This document shows, piece by piece, positions 7,331 to 16,181 of a stretch of DNA of 64,000 nt. Each line of letters starts with the position of its first letter. The stretch's first letter is position 1. Under the pieces are notes generated by a model. That model did no database searches, was not told the origin of the DNA, and saw only the letters and a program-made list of their open reading frames with translations. A program made the translations under genes and the position numbers. The DNA is from Crossiella cryophila (GTDB lineage: Bacteria; Actinomycetota; Actinomycetes; Mycobacteriales; Pseudonocardiaceae): NCBI RefSeq assembly GCF_014204915.1, contig NZ_JACHMH010000001.1:6659501-6723500 (forward strand). Direction: 5' to 3'.

Positions 7331-9030
7331 CACTGCTCCAGGGACTCGGGACCGAACACCGCGCGGTAGCGGGGATCCGGCCACAGCTCGACGTGCGGAC
7401 CAACGGCTCGGATCCGGCCGTCATCCAGCCAGGCGACCAGGTCGGCGCGTGCCGCGGTGGCAGCGCGGTGGGCCACCAGCAACCGGGTCCGGCCGGCGAA
7501 TCCGGTGGCCAGGGCGCGGGCGATGTGCGCCTCGGTGACGGTGTCCAGGCTGGAGGTCGCGTCATCGAGCACCAGCACCCTGGGGTGCCCCGCGATCGCA
7601 CGGGCCAGGCCAAGGCGTTGCATCTCGCCGGCGGAGAGCTGGATGTCGGCGAGCGCGGTGTCGTAGCCGCCGGGCAGGCGCTGGATGAAGGTGTCGGCGT
7701 CCGCGGCGGTCGCCGCCGCCACCAGCAGGGACCGCCGGCTCCCTGTTCCGGGCGCGATGGCTTCGGCGACCGTGGCCCCGAACAGCACCGGGCGTTCGAA
7801 GGCGTAGCCGACCTGCGCCCGTAGCTCCGCCGGGTCGAGTTCCCCGAGCGGCACCCCGTCGAGCAGCACCGTGCCCTGGTCTGGCTCGACCAGTCTGCCG
7901 ACCAGCGCCGCGAGGGTGGACTTTCCGGCGCCGGAGCGGCCCACCAGTGCCAGCGAGGCTCCACCCGGCACCTCCAGGCTGACCCGGTCGAGCAACAGGT
8001 GCCCGCCGTCCACCACCGTGACCGCCCGGAAGGACAGCGCCCCCGTGCCATCGGGCAGCGGACGTGGCACGGCAGTGACGCGCTGGGGCGCCGTGCCGAG
8101 CACCTCGGCCACCCGCTGGACGCCCGCCCGGTCGGCGGCCAGCCCGAGCAGTCCGTCGATCTGGCCGAACAGGCCGAGGGCGAGCATCAGGTAGCCGCTG
8201 ACCGCGAGCAGCTCCGCGGCCGTGAGCCTGCCGTTGGTCACCTCGAACCCGGCCATGGCCAGCACCACCAGCTCGGTCAACGGGACCAGCAGCATCGCGC
8301 GCCAGACCATGTTCCGCTGCACCTGCCAGAGGGCATCGCCCGCCGCGGCCAGTTCGGGCAGCGGGCCCAACACCCGGTGCACCTCGCGGTCGGCGGTGCC
8401 GGCGGCCCTGATGGTGCGCACGCCCCGCAGCGCGTCGTGCAGGAGGGTGGCCAGCGCGGCAAGGCCCTGCTGGTAACGGAGGTGGAGTCCGGTGGAGCAG
8501 CTGAGGAACCGCTTGGCCAGCAGGATCATCGGGGTGACCCCGAGGGCGAACACCGCGCCGAACCACGGCGACATGCCGAACAGCACCACCAGCGCGGCCA
8601 GTGCGGTGGTCGCCGCGAGGACACTGCCGGTCAGGCACACCAGCAGCTGCCCGGCGCTGGCCGCGTCGGCGTTGAGGCGGGTGGTCAGCTCACCGGTCGG
8701 GAAACGGCTGGCGGCACGCACCGGCAGGGCGAGCACGTGGTCGACGAGACGGCGCCGGATCCACAGGGTCCCGGCGACACAGCAGCCCGTGGCGCTGAGG
8801 ACGATGAGCACCTGCGCGAGGACGGCGACGGCCACCAGCACACCGAACCGGAGTACCGTCGCCCCTTCCCCGCTGCCGAGGAAGACCGCGTTGATCACCT
8901 CGGCCAGTGCTGAGGGCACGACCACCGCGATGACGTTGACCGTCACGGAGGCGAGCACGAACAGCGCGAACCAGCCGGGGCTGCGCAGTGCCGCTCCCAC
9001 GATGAGCCTGCTGCTGGTGGAACGTGTCAT
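7327..9030 (-). CDS. ABC transporter half-molecule (TMD-NBD), first exporter of the lanthipeptide operon
   Basis: The 567-residue protein starts at ATG 9030, 46 bases after the precursor stop. A six-helix membrane domain (residues ~1-310, starting LIVGAALRSPGWFALFVLAS) is followed by an NBD with Walker A GRSGAGKSTLAAL, C-loop LSAGEMQRLGLARAIAG and Walker B VLVLDDATSSLD. It lacks a peptidase domain. With the overlapping 7330-5564 gene it forms a likely heterodimer exporting the modified peptide from the cytoplasm. Export role is inferred from position. Confidence 0.9.
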   Translation of the reverse strand: MTRSTSSRLIVGAALRSPGWFALFVLASVTVNVIAVVVPSALAEVINAVFLGSGEGATVLRFGVLVAVAVLAQVLIVLSATGCCVAGTLWIRRRLVDHVLALPVRAASRFPTGELTTRLNADAASAGQLLVCLTGSVLAATTALAALVVLFGMSPWFGAVFALGVTPMILLAKRFLSCSTGLHLRYQQGLAALATLLHDALRGVRTIRAAGTADREVHRVLGPLPELAAAGDALWQVQRNMVWRAMLLVPLTELVVLAMAGFEVTNGRLTAAELLAVSGYLMLALGLFGQIDGLLGLAADRAGVQRVAEVLGTAPQRVTAVPRPLPDGTGALSFRAVTVVDGGHLLLDRVSLEVPGGASLALVGRSGAGKSTLAALVGRLVEPDQGTVLLDGVPLGELDPAELRAQVGYAFERPVLFGATVAEAIAPGTGSRRSLLVAAATAADADTFIQRLPGGYDTALADIQLSAGEMQRLGLARAIAGHPRVLVLDDATSSLDTVTEAHIARALATGFAGRTRLLVAHRAATAARADLVAWLDDGRIRAVGPHVELWPDPRYRAVFGPESLEQW

Positions 9031-9076
9031 CGATCAGCTCCGCCCGGTCGGTGTGCGGGTTGGGCCGGTCCGGCGG

Positions 9077-9295
9077 TCAGAGCATGGTGCGCCCACATCC
9101 CATGGACATCCCACAGGTATTGGTCATCCCACAGGGATTGCCGCCGCTGGTGATTCCGCAGCCGCTGCTGTTCCCACAGCCGATGTTGACGTTGGTGACA
9201 CAGCAGCTGCTGCACGCACAGGTGAACGAGCACTGGTTGGCTCCGACCGCGTCCTCGCCCAGCAGCATCTGCAGATCGTCGACGTTCACATCCAC
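9077..9295 (-). CDS. Lanthipeptide precursor peptide, Cys-rich, candidate
   Basis: A small gene between the S9 peptidase and the exporters. Nested GTG codons at 9298, 9295 and 9289 follow AGAAAGAGG (9312-9304); 9295 gives the best spacing and a ~72-residue peptide. The ATG at 9364 lies inside the peptidase gene. The first ~21 residues form an acidic leader containing VDDLQMLLGEDAVG, with the LQ-x-L helix typical of class III/IV leaders. The rest is a core with ten Cys, about a dozen Ser/Thr and many Gly. It starts CSFTCACSSCC and ends in CG-spaced units (GCGITSGG, NPCGMTNTCGMSMGCG). It should be the substrate of the 11069-13783 synthetase. Ring pattern cannot be predicted. Confidence 0.8.
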   Translation of the reverse strand: MDVNVDDLQMLLGEDAVGANQCSFTCACSSCCVTNVNIGCGNSSGCGITSGGNPCGMTNTCGMSMGCGRTML

Positions 9296-9326
9296 CACAA
9301 CCACCTCTTTCTCGTTGTTCGCCGGA

Positions 9327-11072
9327 TCAGCTCCGGCGAGGTCGGTTTCCGCTGGCGGCAGCACTGAGGAAGTCCGCGACCACGGCGGTCGGCGCCGCGG
9401 ATCCGATGCCGTCGAGCAGGCTGTGGCCGCCGTCGGGGACTTCCCGGTAGTCGAACTCGGCGCCGGGCCGCCGCCCGGCCGCGATGAGGTGCGCGCGCAG
9501 GGTCCGGGAGTGCTGCACGGGCACGGCGTCGTCCTGTTGCCCGTGCAGCACCAGCAGCGGCGCCCGCAACCGCTGGACGCAGTCGATCAGGTCGCGGGGT
9601 GGTGCGCCGGATGCCGTGGTCAGACCGCCGTGCCGCTCGACCATGGCGCGGACCGCCGCACTGCCGTCCCGGTGCAGCCGGGGCCCCGAGAGCAGCGGGG
9701 ACACCGCGGCGCAGCGCGAGAACAGCTCCGGTTCGTCGCAGGCGGCCAGCACCGCCAGGAACGCGCCGAAGCTCGTGCCCAGGATGGCTGGCGGGGGCAG
9801 GCCGAGCCGGAGCCGGTGGGACCGCACACTTCGGGCCAGGCAGAGGATGTCCCGCAGGTCGTCCACGCCCCAGCCGCGGTGCAGTCGCCGGTGGTGGTCC
9901 TCGCCGTAGCCGGTGCTGCCCCGCTGGTTCGGCGCCACCACCGCGACGCCGTCCGCGGCGAGCCGGTGGAACATCGGCGAGTACCCGAAGCGCCACAGCG
10001 AGGCCGGGCCGCCGTGCACGGCGATGACCAGACGTGGCCTCTCGCGCCAGTCCCTGCCGCCGTGGACCACGGCCTCCATCGGCCCCGCCGCACCGGGCAC
10101 GGTCTCCCGATGGGCCACGGCACGGCCCCGCTTCCCGGCGGCGAAGGCGGACAGCCTGGTCAGGGTGACCGGCTGGTCGGGAGTGGAGAAGGCGAAGACC
10201 AGTCCGGCGGAGTTCCACGTCCCTGCCCCTGGAATGTCCCCATCGGGGATCCGGTGCCAGCGGAGCGCGCCGGTCCTGGCGTCCAGCACCGCCAGCCGGG
10301 TACGGGCGCCCTGCTGGACACGCAGGGCGAACCGGCTCCCGGCGGGATCCACCGCCAGTGGCGTCACACTGCCCGCCACACCGTCGAGCGCCCGGGGGAA
10401 CCACAGCGGCCGCTTGCCATCCATTGTGGACACACCGAGACGGGCGCCGTGCCCCGAGCGCACGGCCACCAGCACCAGTCCCGACCGCGGGCCCACCGCG
10501 ACCCAGTGCCCTGGGCAAGCCACCGGGGACACCGTGCCCGCACCCAGATCCACGATCACCGTCACCGGACCGGTGTCCCGCCACTCGGTCGCCGCGAGGA
10601 TCCGGCCCGTGGTGTCCAGCCACCGCGCGCCGGTCAGCGGCCGGGGGTGGGTCAGGAGTGGGTCCAGGCGCCCGGACCCGTTGAGCCGCCACAGGGTGGT
10701 GTGCCGGTCGGCGACGGTCGTCACCAGGGCCAGGGCGCCGCGATCGGGACTGGCGGCGAGCCGGACCGGGCCCGGTCCGAGCCGGGCGAGGCAGTGCCGG
10801 GCCGCCGTCGCGCCGGCGGGCCGGACGAGGAGGAGTTCCTGTTCGCCGGCGGCGGCGCGGAGCAGGACCACCCGTCCGTCACCGGTGGGCACCGGCTGCG
10901 AACGCGGGGTCTCGGGTCCGCCGCCCGGCAGCAGGCGGCTCCGCAACCGCTTTCCACCCAGGTCCCAGGTCTCCAGGACCAATTCGCCCGAGTGCAGCCC
11001 AGCCAGGCAGGCCGCCTGCCTGCCGTACGCGTCGAAGCGGAAGTTGATCCTGGTCCGGGGCTGCTCCCTCAT
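9327..11072 (-). CDS. S9 family (prolyl oligopeptidase / acylaminoacyl-peptidase-like) serine peptidase of the lanthipeptide operon
   Basis: The start is ATG 11072, which overlaps the synthetase stop by four bases (ATGA); the longer frame back to 11246 is synthetase shadow. The ~581-residue protein has an N-terminal beta-propeller-like part (~1-330) and a C-terminal alpha/beta hydrolase. Visible motifs are AVHGGPASLWRFGY, ILGTSFGAFLAVLA (nucleophile Ser), HGQQDDAVPVQHS (acid) and PDGGHSLLDG (His). S9 peptidases such as FlaP remove leaders in class III lanthipeptide systems. This leader has no Pro, so a strictly Pro-specific cut is unlikely. No signal peptide, so probably cytosolic maturation or trimming. 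Confidence 0.85.
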   Translation of the reverse strand: MREQPRTRINFRFDAYGRQAACLAGLHSGELVLETWDLGGKRLRSRLLPGGGPETPRSQPVPTGDGRVVLLRAAAGEQELLLVRPAGATAARHCLARLGPGPVRLAASPDRGALALVTTVADRHTTLWRLNGSGRLDPLLTHPRPLTGARWLDTTGRILAATEWRDTGPVTVIVDLGAGTVSPVACPGHWVAVGPRSGLVLVAVRSGHGARLGVSTMDGKRPLWFPRALDGVAGSVTPLAVDPAGSRFALRVQQGARTRLAVLDARTGALRWHRIPDGDIPGAGTWNSAGLVFAFSTPDQPVTLTRLSAFAAGKRGRAVAHRETVPGAAGPMEAVVHGGRDWRERPRLVIAVHGGPASLWRFGYSPMFHRLAADGVAVVAPNQRGSTGYGEDHHRRLHRGWGVDDLRDILCLARSVRSHRLRLGLPPPAILGTSFGAFLAVLAACDEPELFSRCAAVSPLLSGPRLHRDGSAAVRAMVERHGGLTTASGAPPRDLIDCVQRLRAPLLVLHGQQDDAVPVQHSRTLRAHLIAAGRRPGAEFDYREVPDGGHSLLDGIGSAAPTAVVADFLSAAASGNRPRRS

Positions 11073-13783
11073 GCCCCGGCTCCGGCCACGACGGAGAGCC
11101 GGGAAACCGGCCGCGAGGGCAGCCACAGCCTTGGCCCGCCCTGCTCCAGTCTCGCCGCGAAGGCGAGCACTCCGGCGAGTCCGGTGCCGTAGTCGACCGT
11201 CACCGCGGCCATCGACTCGTCGGCCACCACCATGCGCCCCGCGCACAGCGCGTGCCTGGCCACGATCCGGTCCAGGATCGTCCTCGCACCCTGCCGGTAC
11301 ACCGGGTCGCCCAGGATCCCGGCGAGATCCAGCAGGAACTCACCGGTGCCTGCCAGGCCGTGACAGGCCACCGGGGACTGTGCCCAGGATCCCGCCAGCA
11401 CGGTCCGGGCGGCCTGCTCGGCCAGCTCGGCGTAGGCGGGCTTCCCGGTTGCCTGCCACAGCCGGGCCAGGAAGGTCCCGATCCCGGCCACTCCCCCGCA
11501 CCAGGACAGCGGAAGCGGCGCCGGGTGCCGGTCACCTCGCCGGGACGGCCAGCACACCTCCTCGTCCTCGGCGATCACCGCCGAGGTGAGCGCGTGCCCG
11601 GCTTGTTCGGCCAGTTCGAGGTAGTCCGGCTCGTTCAGCTCCCGCGCCGCGGCGAGCAGGAACGTGCCGATGCCCGCGACGCCGTGGGCGAACCCGTAGA
11701 AGGTGCCGCCGGCCAGTTGTGAGCCGAAGTCGGCGGCGATCGGCCAGAACGCGCCCTCCGGTGTGCGCAGCGCCTCGGCGCACAGGTGATCGGCACAGGC
11801 CCGCATCCTGGTCCGCAGTTCGTTGTCCCCGGTGGCCAGCCAGAGGTGCAGCAGGGCCATACCAGCGCCCGCGACCCCGTGGCACACATCCGGATTGGGC
11901 CACTGGGTGGGCAACCGGCAGGCGAGTTCCAGTGCCCGGCCCGCATTGTCGTCCTCGCCGAGGGCACGGGCGGCCTCGTACAACGCCCACGCCGTGCCAG
12001 CCCGGCCGAAGTGCAGGCCGGGCAACACACTCTCCGATGCGGGCAGTGCCAGCCACATCCAGTCGCTGACCCGCCGGACGGCCTCGTTCAGCTGCTCGTC
12101 CGGCTCGGTGCTCGCGGTGAGCAGCACCTGGAGCACACCCGCCGCCCCGTGCTGGACGTTGCAGGGGTCGGTGGCGGCGCCGAAGTCCCCCGAGGGCCAC
12201 AACCGCCGCGCGTTGCCGGGGTCCATGGTGGCCACGATGTGGGCGAGGCCGTCCCGGACCAGCCGATCACCCGCCACCGGAGCGCGCGGCGGCGACTTCC
12301 TGGGTGTGGGCACCGGCGCCGGCCGCCGGATCCCCGCGAGGAAGTCGCGTGCCTGGCCGAGGCTCCAGCGATGCGCCGGATCGTCGGCCAGCAGGCCGGT
12401 CAGCAACGGGACCAGCTCCGCGACCCCCGGAGTGGTCACGGCGACCGCGGCCAGCAGCTCGGCGATGCGGTCCTGGTGCGCCCGGCAGGGTGGCCGATCC
12501 GGTGCCAGCACCGGATCGGCGCCCACCACGAGGAAGAACAGTGTCGCGCCCAGCGAGTACAGGTCGGCGGCCAGCGACGGCGCGGGGGCGAGTGCGGCCA
12601 TGGCCTGGGTCTCGGGTGCTCCGTAGGCGAGGGTCAGCACCCTCCTGCTGACCTGCCCCGGCCGGGTGGCGTGCTCAAGATCGACGAGCCGGAGGTCGCG
12701 GTCCGGCATGACCATGATGTTGTTCGGCGTCAGGTCCTGGAGCAGCACACCCTGTTCGTGCACGAGCGCCACCAGCTCGACCAGCCTCCTGGCCATGGTC
12801 CGGATCTCGGCGCCGCGCCGCTGGTGGCGGTCCGGCTCCCCTGCCGACTCGACCCAGTGCCGCAAGGACCTGCCGGGAACGGTCTCCTGGGCGAGGAAGA
12901 GGTTGAGCTGTTGGGCGAACAGCGCGATCCGCCGCGGTGTGATGCCCAGTGGGGCGAGCAGGTCCAGCATGTCGGCCTCGTTGCGCAAGGCGTCCCTGGC
13001 GTCGAGACCGTCCACTCCGGACTGCACGTGCGCCCTGGCCTGTTTGAGGACCACCTCGTCCCCGGTGGTGCGGTCGACCGCGCGGTAGACCCCGCCCTTG
13101 TTCACGTGCTGGATCGCCTCGCGCACCAGGAACCGGTCGCCGATCAGGACGGTGCCGGGGCGCGGCCGGGTCAGGAGGCCGTCGGCGTCCGCCGGCAGTG
13201 GTGACCGCGCCCAGGACGGCGCGGCGAACCAGGGCAACCGCTCGTCGAGGACCAGATCGCCGTCCGGGGCCAGCAGGACTGCTTCGCAGAGGCCGTCCAC
13301 GGAGTAGCGGGTGCGCCGGATGAACCCGCCGAACCGGTAGTACACCGGGCTGCCGGAGCGGTAGCGCCGGTCGGACAGGACGGTCGGACCGGGCAGCCCG
13401 TAGGTCGCGGTGTGCAACTGCTCGGCCAGCACCCGGAACATGGGATCGTCGACGGGGTAGGCGGTCACGAACTTCCCGCCACCGCCGCGTGCGCAGTATC
13501 CGGAGACCAGTTCCTTGACCCGGCTCAGCGACGCGGCGAACTTGAACGCGCAGCCGAGCCGGCACAGAACCGGGATGACGCGGCTGAGCACCAGGGGCGC
13601 GGACAGCGGGGTCGCCGAGACGTGCAGCTTCCAGCCCTGGTCCGGCCAGGGGTAGTGCGGTGGCTGCACGGCGTGCCAGAACTCGTCGGTTGTGCTGGAC
13701 CAGTCGGCGCCGCCCTCCCGGTCCAGCACAAGTCGCGCGAACTCCGGCAACGGAAAGCGATCATCCTCGAAATCACCCGGCAC
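11069..13783 (-). CDS. Class III/IV lanthipeptide synthetase (lyase-kinase-cyclase) with intact LanC zinc ligands
   Basis: GTG 13783 is preferred over 13789 because GGGGGA lies seven bases upstream. The protein has ~904 residues in three parts. The N-terminal phospho-Ser/Thr lyase region (~1-200) shows WKLHVSATPLSAPLVLSRV, CRLGCAFKFAAS, GKFVTAYPVDD and SPVYYRFGGF. The Ser/Thr-kinase-like part (~215-490) shows VVLKQARAH, LLQDLTPNNIMV and LRLVDLEHATRPG. The LanC-like cyclase (~530-900) shows CHGVAGAGMAL, SWCGGVAGIG and VACHGLAGTGEF. The last two carry the Cys and Cys-His zinc ligands, which class III LanKC lacks and class IV LanL has. It heads the operon and would dehydrate and cyclise the 9077-9295 peptide. 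Confidence 0.92.
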   Translation of the reverse strand: MPGDFEDDRFPLPEFARLVLDREGGADWSSTTDEFWHAVQPPHYPWPDQGWKLHVSATPLSAPLVLSRVIPVLCRLGCAFKFAASLSRVKELVSGYCARGGGGKFVTAYPVDDPMFRVLAEQLHTATYGLPGPTVLSDRRYRSGSPVYYRFGGFIRRTRYSVDGLCEAVLLAPDGDLVLDERLPWFAAPSWARSPLPADADGLLTRPRPGTVLIGDRFLVREAIQHVNKGGVYRAVDRTTGDEVVLKQARAHVQSGVDGLDARDALRNEADMLDLLAPLGITPRRIALFAQQLNLFLAQETVPGRSLRHWVESAGEPDRHQRRGAEIRTMARRLVELVALVHEQGVLLQDLTPNNIMVMPDRDLRLVDLEHATRPGQVSRRVLTLAYGAPETQAMAALAPAPSLAADLYSLGATLFFLVVGADPVLAPDRPPCRAHQDRIAELLAAVAVTTPGVAELVPLLTGLLADDPAHRWSLGQARDFLAGIRRPAPVPTPRKSPPRAPVAGDRLVRDGLAHIVATMDPGNARRLWPSGDFGAATDPCNVQHGAAGVLQVLLTASTEPDEQLNEAVRRVSDWMWLALPASESVLPGLHFGRAGTAWALYEAARALGEDDNAGRALELACRLPTQWPNPDVCHGVAGAGMALLHLWLATGDNELRTRMRACADHLCAEALRTPEGAFWPIAADFGSQLAGGTFYGFAHGVAGIGTFLLAAARELNEPDYLELAEQAGHALTSAVIAEDEEVCWPSRRGDRHPAPLPLSWCGGVAGIGTFLARLWQATGKPAYAELAEQAARTVLAGSWAQSPVACHGLAGTGEFLLDLAGILGDPVYRQGARTILDRIVARHALCAGRMVVADESMAAVTVDYGTGLAGVLAFAARLEQGGPRLWLPSRPVSRLSVVAGAGA

Positions 13784-13855
13784 GACCACTTCCCCCGATC
13801 TGTGCGAAAGACGCCATTCCCATCAATGCCACCGTCACCAGCAGGCGGCCGCGGG

Positions 13856-14275
13856 TCAACGCAGCGCTATTGAGCTGGCCACTTCTGCCTTGACCTCGAC
13901 TTTCTGGCCGATTCGCTTCCAGAGCACGACGCGAGCCTCGGCTTCACCGTCCTGCCAGCCGGGTCCGGTGACCTTGCCAACGCCGATGGTCAACTGATGC
14001 GGGCGGCCGAAGCACTCGACGGCCACGATGGTCGCGCCCACGGTGTTGTCCTCGGTATTCGCCGTCCCTTGTGCGAGCTGGACTTCCAGCATGGCGAACC
14101 GGTCGGCCACCGGGCACCGGTAGCCAACGGTCAAGCGCGCCGAGTTGACGATGACCTGACCCTCCTCGGCGAGTCCGACCTGATATGGACCCTGCGCGGA
14201 CGCCACCGGTGCGGCCAACAGCACCGTCCCCAGTGTCATCGCCCCGACAACGAGCCCATGATGTTTCAACCGCAT
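13856..14275 (-). CDS. Small secreted protein of unknown function
   Basis: The start is ATG 14275, with GGAGGGG six bases upstream. The ~139-residue protein begins with a Sec signal peptide (MRLKHHGLVVGAMTLGTVLL, cleavage near PVASA-Q). The mature part is a predicted beta domain with two Cys (YRCPVADRF and VECFGRPHQ) that could form one disulfide. No family recognised. It ends 72 bp upstream of the lanthipeptide synthetase on the same strand, so co-transcription is possible but unproven. Base composition is lower in G+C than the downstream operon, like the island that follows. Confidence 0.65.
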   Translation of the reverse strand: MRLKHHGLVVGAMTLGTVLLAAPVASAQGPYQVGLAEEGQVIVNSARLTVGYRCPVADRFAMLEVQLAQGTANTEDNTVGATIVAVECFGRPHQLTIGVGKVTGPGWQDGEAEARVVLWKRIGQKVEVKAEVASSIALR

Positions 14276-14743
14276 AACCCCTCCGATTGAGATTGGCGCA
14301 ATCCAGACCGAACCGAACGCGCACAATTTTCAGAAGCAATTCGAAGAGTAGCGAGTTGATCATCACATCGACGTGACACAATGGCCTGAGTCATTCTCAC
14401 GCTCCGTGACCAGCCGACCGGAATCCGTGCCACATGCGGTGACGGCCAGCACCTACCGGCGAACTATCCGACACGATCGGGATGCTTCACAGGGCAACTA
14501 TCGGGGTACTCGACGAAATCCCGACAAGAAACACCGGGCCGAGCAGGCAAGCGCTTGCCGGCCACGGCCTCCGAACCCTCCGCGCCGCACCTGGAAACCG
14601 ATGCCACCTGGTCGGGATGCATTCCACCATGGTGTCCCCGAATGTCTCCCTCCGTCAACAATTCCGCACCCGGAAGACTGAGGCCGAAACCATCCTGACG
14701 TGTGGTTTACCGCCAGACTGGACACCTCTAAACTACAGCAAGT
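14276..14743. other. 468-bp divergent intergenic region containing the left edge of a duplicated segment
   Basis: No coding frame is convincing here. It separates the divergent secreted-protein genes at 14275 and 14744 and must hold both promoters. From 14610 to the start codon at 14744 the sequence resembles 18015-18146, including the shared GGTCGGGATGCAT near the left edge. G+C is visibly lower than in the flanks. Confidence 0.6.
14610..14743 (+). repeat. Direct repeat, copy A upstream of the secreted hairpin protein
   Basis: It matches 18015-18146 over about 130 bp with scattered mismatches. The shared landmarks are GGTCGGGATGCAT, a CACCATGG run and CCGAATGTCTCC. In both copies the repeat runs straight into the start codon of the hairpin-protein gene or its remnant (134 and 132 bases to the start), which marks the left side of a segmental duplication. 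Confidence 0.7.
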
Positions 14744-16093
14744 ATGGTCCGCAATTTTGTCAGATCGAGACTTGTCGCACTGCCCGTAATCGCGATGTCC
14801 CTGGCACTGTTCTCCCACACACTGCCGGCGACCGCCGAGCCGCCCGCTCCCCCCACTGATTCCAGATATGCCGCATTGCTGGCAGCCATCGACCCACCAC
14901 CCACACCAGACAAAGTGTTTCCCGCCTTGACGGCGAGCGAGAAAGAACTCAACTTCGTAGCGGAGACCGGCTGCCACTCAGGGAGGCTGGACAAACGCAC
15001 CTGCGATATGAGCGCGAAGCAGATCGAGAAACTCCTGCCGAACCTCCAGGACGAGACAGCGGCGCTCCGCGCTGCCGCGATGTCCGACCCAGCGGCACAA
15101 GCCATGACTTCAGGACAACGCACCACGGCGGATATCACCAAGATCATCGAAAACGCCACGAAAATCAGCAAGAATCCCGCCGTGAAGAAGCTGACCGACA
15201 AGGCCAGCACCTTCGCCGACTTCGCCTCCCGAAGCAATACGGGAACCGGCGCCGCACTGGGCGAACAGACAGTCTTGGAGTATGCCAAGGCTGCTATTTA
15301 TCTGGCCTTGAGCTTTCGTCCACCTCTCGGCGACCTACTCTCCTTGGCAGAGGCGATCTCCAGCGGAAACATAGAACAGGGCATCGTTGCCGTCATCGGG
15401 TTGACAGCCTTCGCCATCGGCCTTGCCTTCCCACCGCTGGGCGCGATCATCTCCGTCGGACTGGCAATCTACGGCGTTGGAAAGCTCGTGTGGTCCTACT
15501 TCCGAGCCAAACCCAGGGACTGGATCCAGGAGCCGCCCAGCACCCCGCGAGACCTGTTCAAGTCCGGCGCCGACATCAAGTGGACAGAGCAGAAGGTAAA
15601 CGGAGAAGCCGCGAATGTTGTCTTCAGCAAGAACAAGCTGATCGCAACGCAGACCATGCTACTGAACTCCAGGTGGACCGAATACAACAAGGACCGGAAG
15701 CCTGTCAACTACACTATACCGGCCGGAGTTCAGTATAACTACGCGAGCACTCTATTCTATTTGGAGATGTTCGAGGCTGTACTCATCGTGTGGCAGGACG
15801 GAAAACCCAGCATTGCCGAATGCTCAATCCCCGGCTACGACGGCGCGAACTCTTCGATCCGCTGCGGCCGACTAACTGATTCGGTAACAATTTCAGCAAC
15901 GAAAGGCGCGACACTTGAGGTGAGGTACATTCTCAAAAATCACGAAAAACTTGACACAGTATGCAAACCAAAGCCCAGCCCGCCATGTATTGTCAGAGGC
16001 ATCCTCCCTTCGCTGAGCAAGCTGGACGTACTCTCCGAAGGAAAGGTCACTGTGCCAATCTTGCTCCCATTTGCCGTGGGAGTCCAACCCTGA
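14744..16093 (+). CDS. Secreted protein with internal hydrophobic hairpin, unknown family (toxin-like architecture)
   Basis: The 449-residue protein starts at ATG 14744. Residues 1-31 are a Sec signal peptide ending near TLPATA. Residues ~40-170 are helical and charged, with two Cys (TGCHSG, RTCDMS). Residues ~211-250 form a long Gly/Ile/Val-rich hydrophobic hairpin (GIVAVIGLTAFAIGLAFPPL, then GAIISVGLAIYGVGKLVWSYF from ~233), resembling helical hairpins of pore-forming bacteriocins. The C-terminal ~190 residues look beta-rich, with paired Cys. It lies in a lower-GC island, and a decayed second copy is at 18147-18609. No homologue is recognised; pore formation is only a hypothesis. A strong terminator follows at 16182-16224. 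Confidence 0.7.
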   Translation: MVRNFVRSRLVALPVIAMSLALFSHTLPATAEPPAPPTDSRYAALLAAIDPPPTPDKVFPALTASEKELNFVAETGCHSGRLDKRTCDMSAKQIEKLLPNLQDETAALRAAAMSDPAAQAMTSGQRTTADITKIIENATKISKNPAVKKLTDKASTFADFASRSNTGTGAALGEQTVLEYAKAAIYLALSFRPPLGDLLSLAEAISSGNIEQGIVAVIGLTAFAIGLAFPPLGAIISVGLAIYGVGKLVWSYFRAKPRDWIQEPPSTPRDLFKSGADIKWTEQKVNGEAANVVFSKNKLIATQTMLLNSRWTEYNKDRKPVNYTIPAGVQYNYASTLFYLEMFEAVLIVWQDGKPSIAECSIPGYDGANSSIRCGRLTDSVTISATKGATLEVRYILKNHEKLDTVCKPKPSPPCIVRGILPSLSKLDVLSEGKVTVPILLPFAVGVQP

Positions 16094-16181
16094 GCAGATC
16101 GGGCAAGAATTCCAGCACTGTCACGACCCAGTGAGTGCAATTCTCGACAGCCCCGCACCTTCGCCGTCTCAACACGGCACT

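Noticed and set aside
9024-11192. Plus-strand 722-codon frame over the S9 peptidase and precursor
   Set aside because: Antisense shadow with Gly/Gln/Arg bias; the minus strand shows the peptidase triad and the ATGA overlap.
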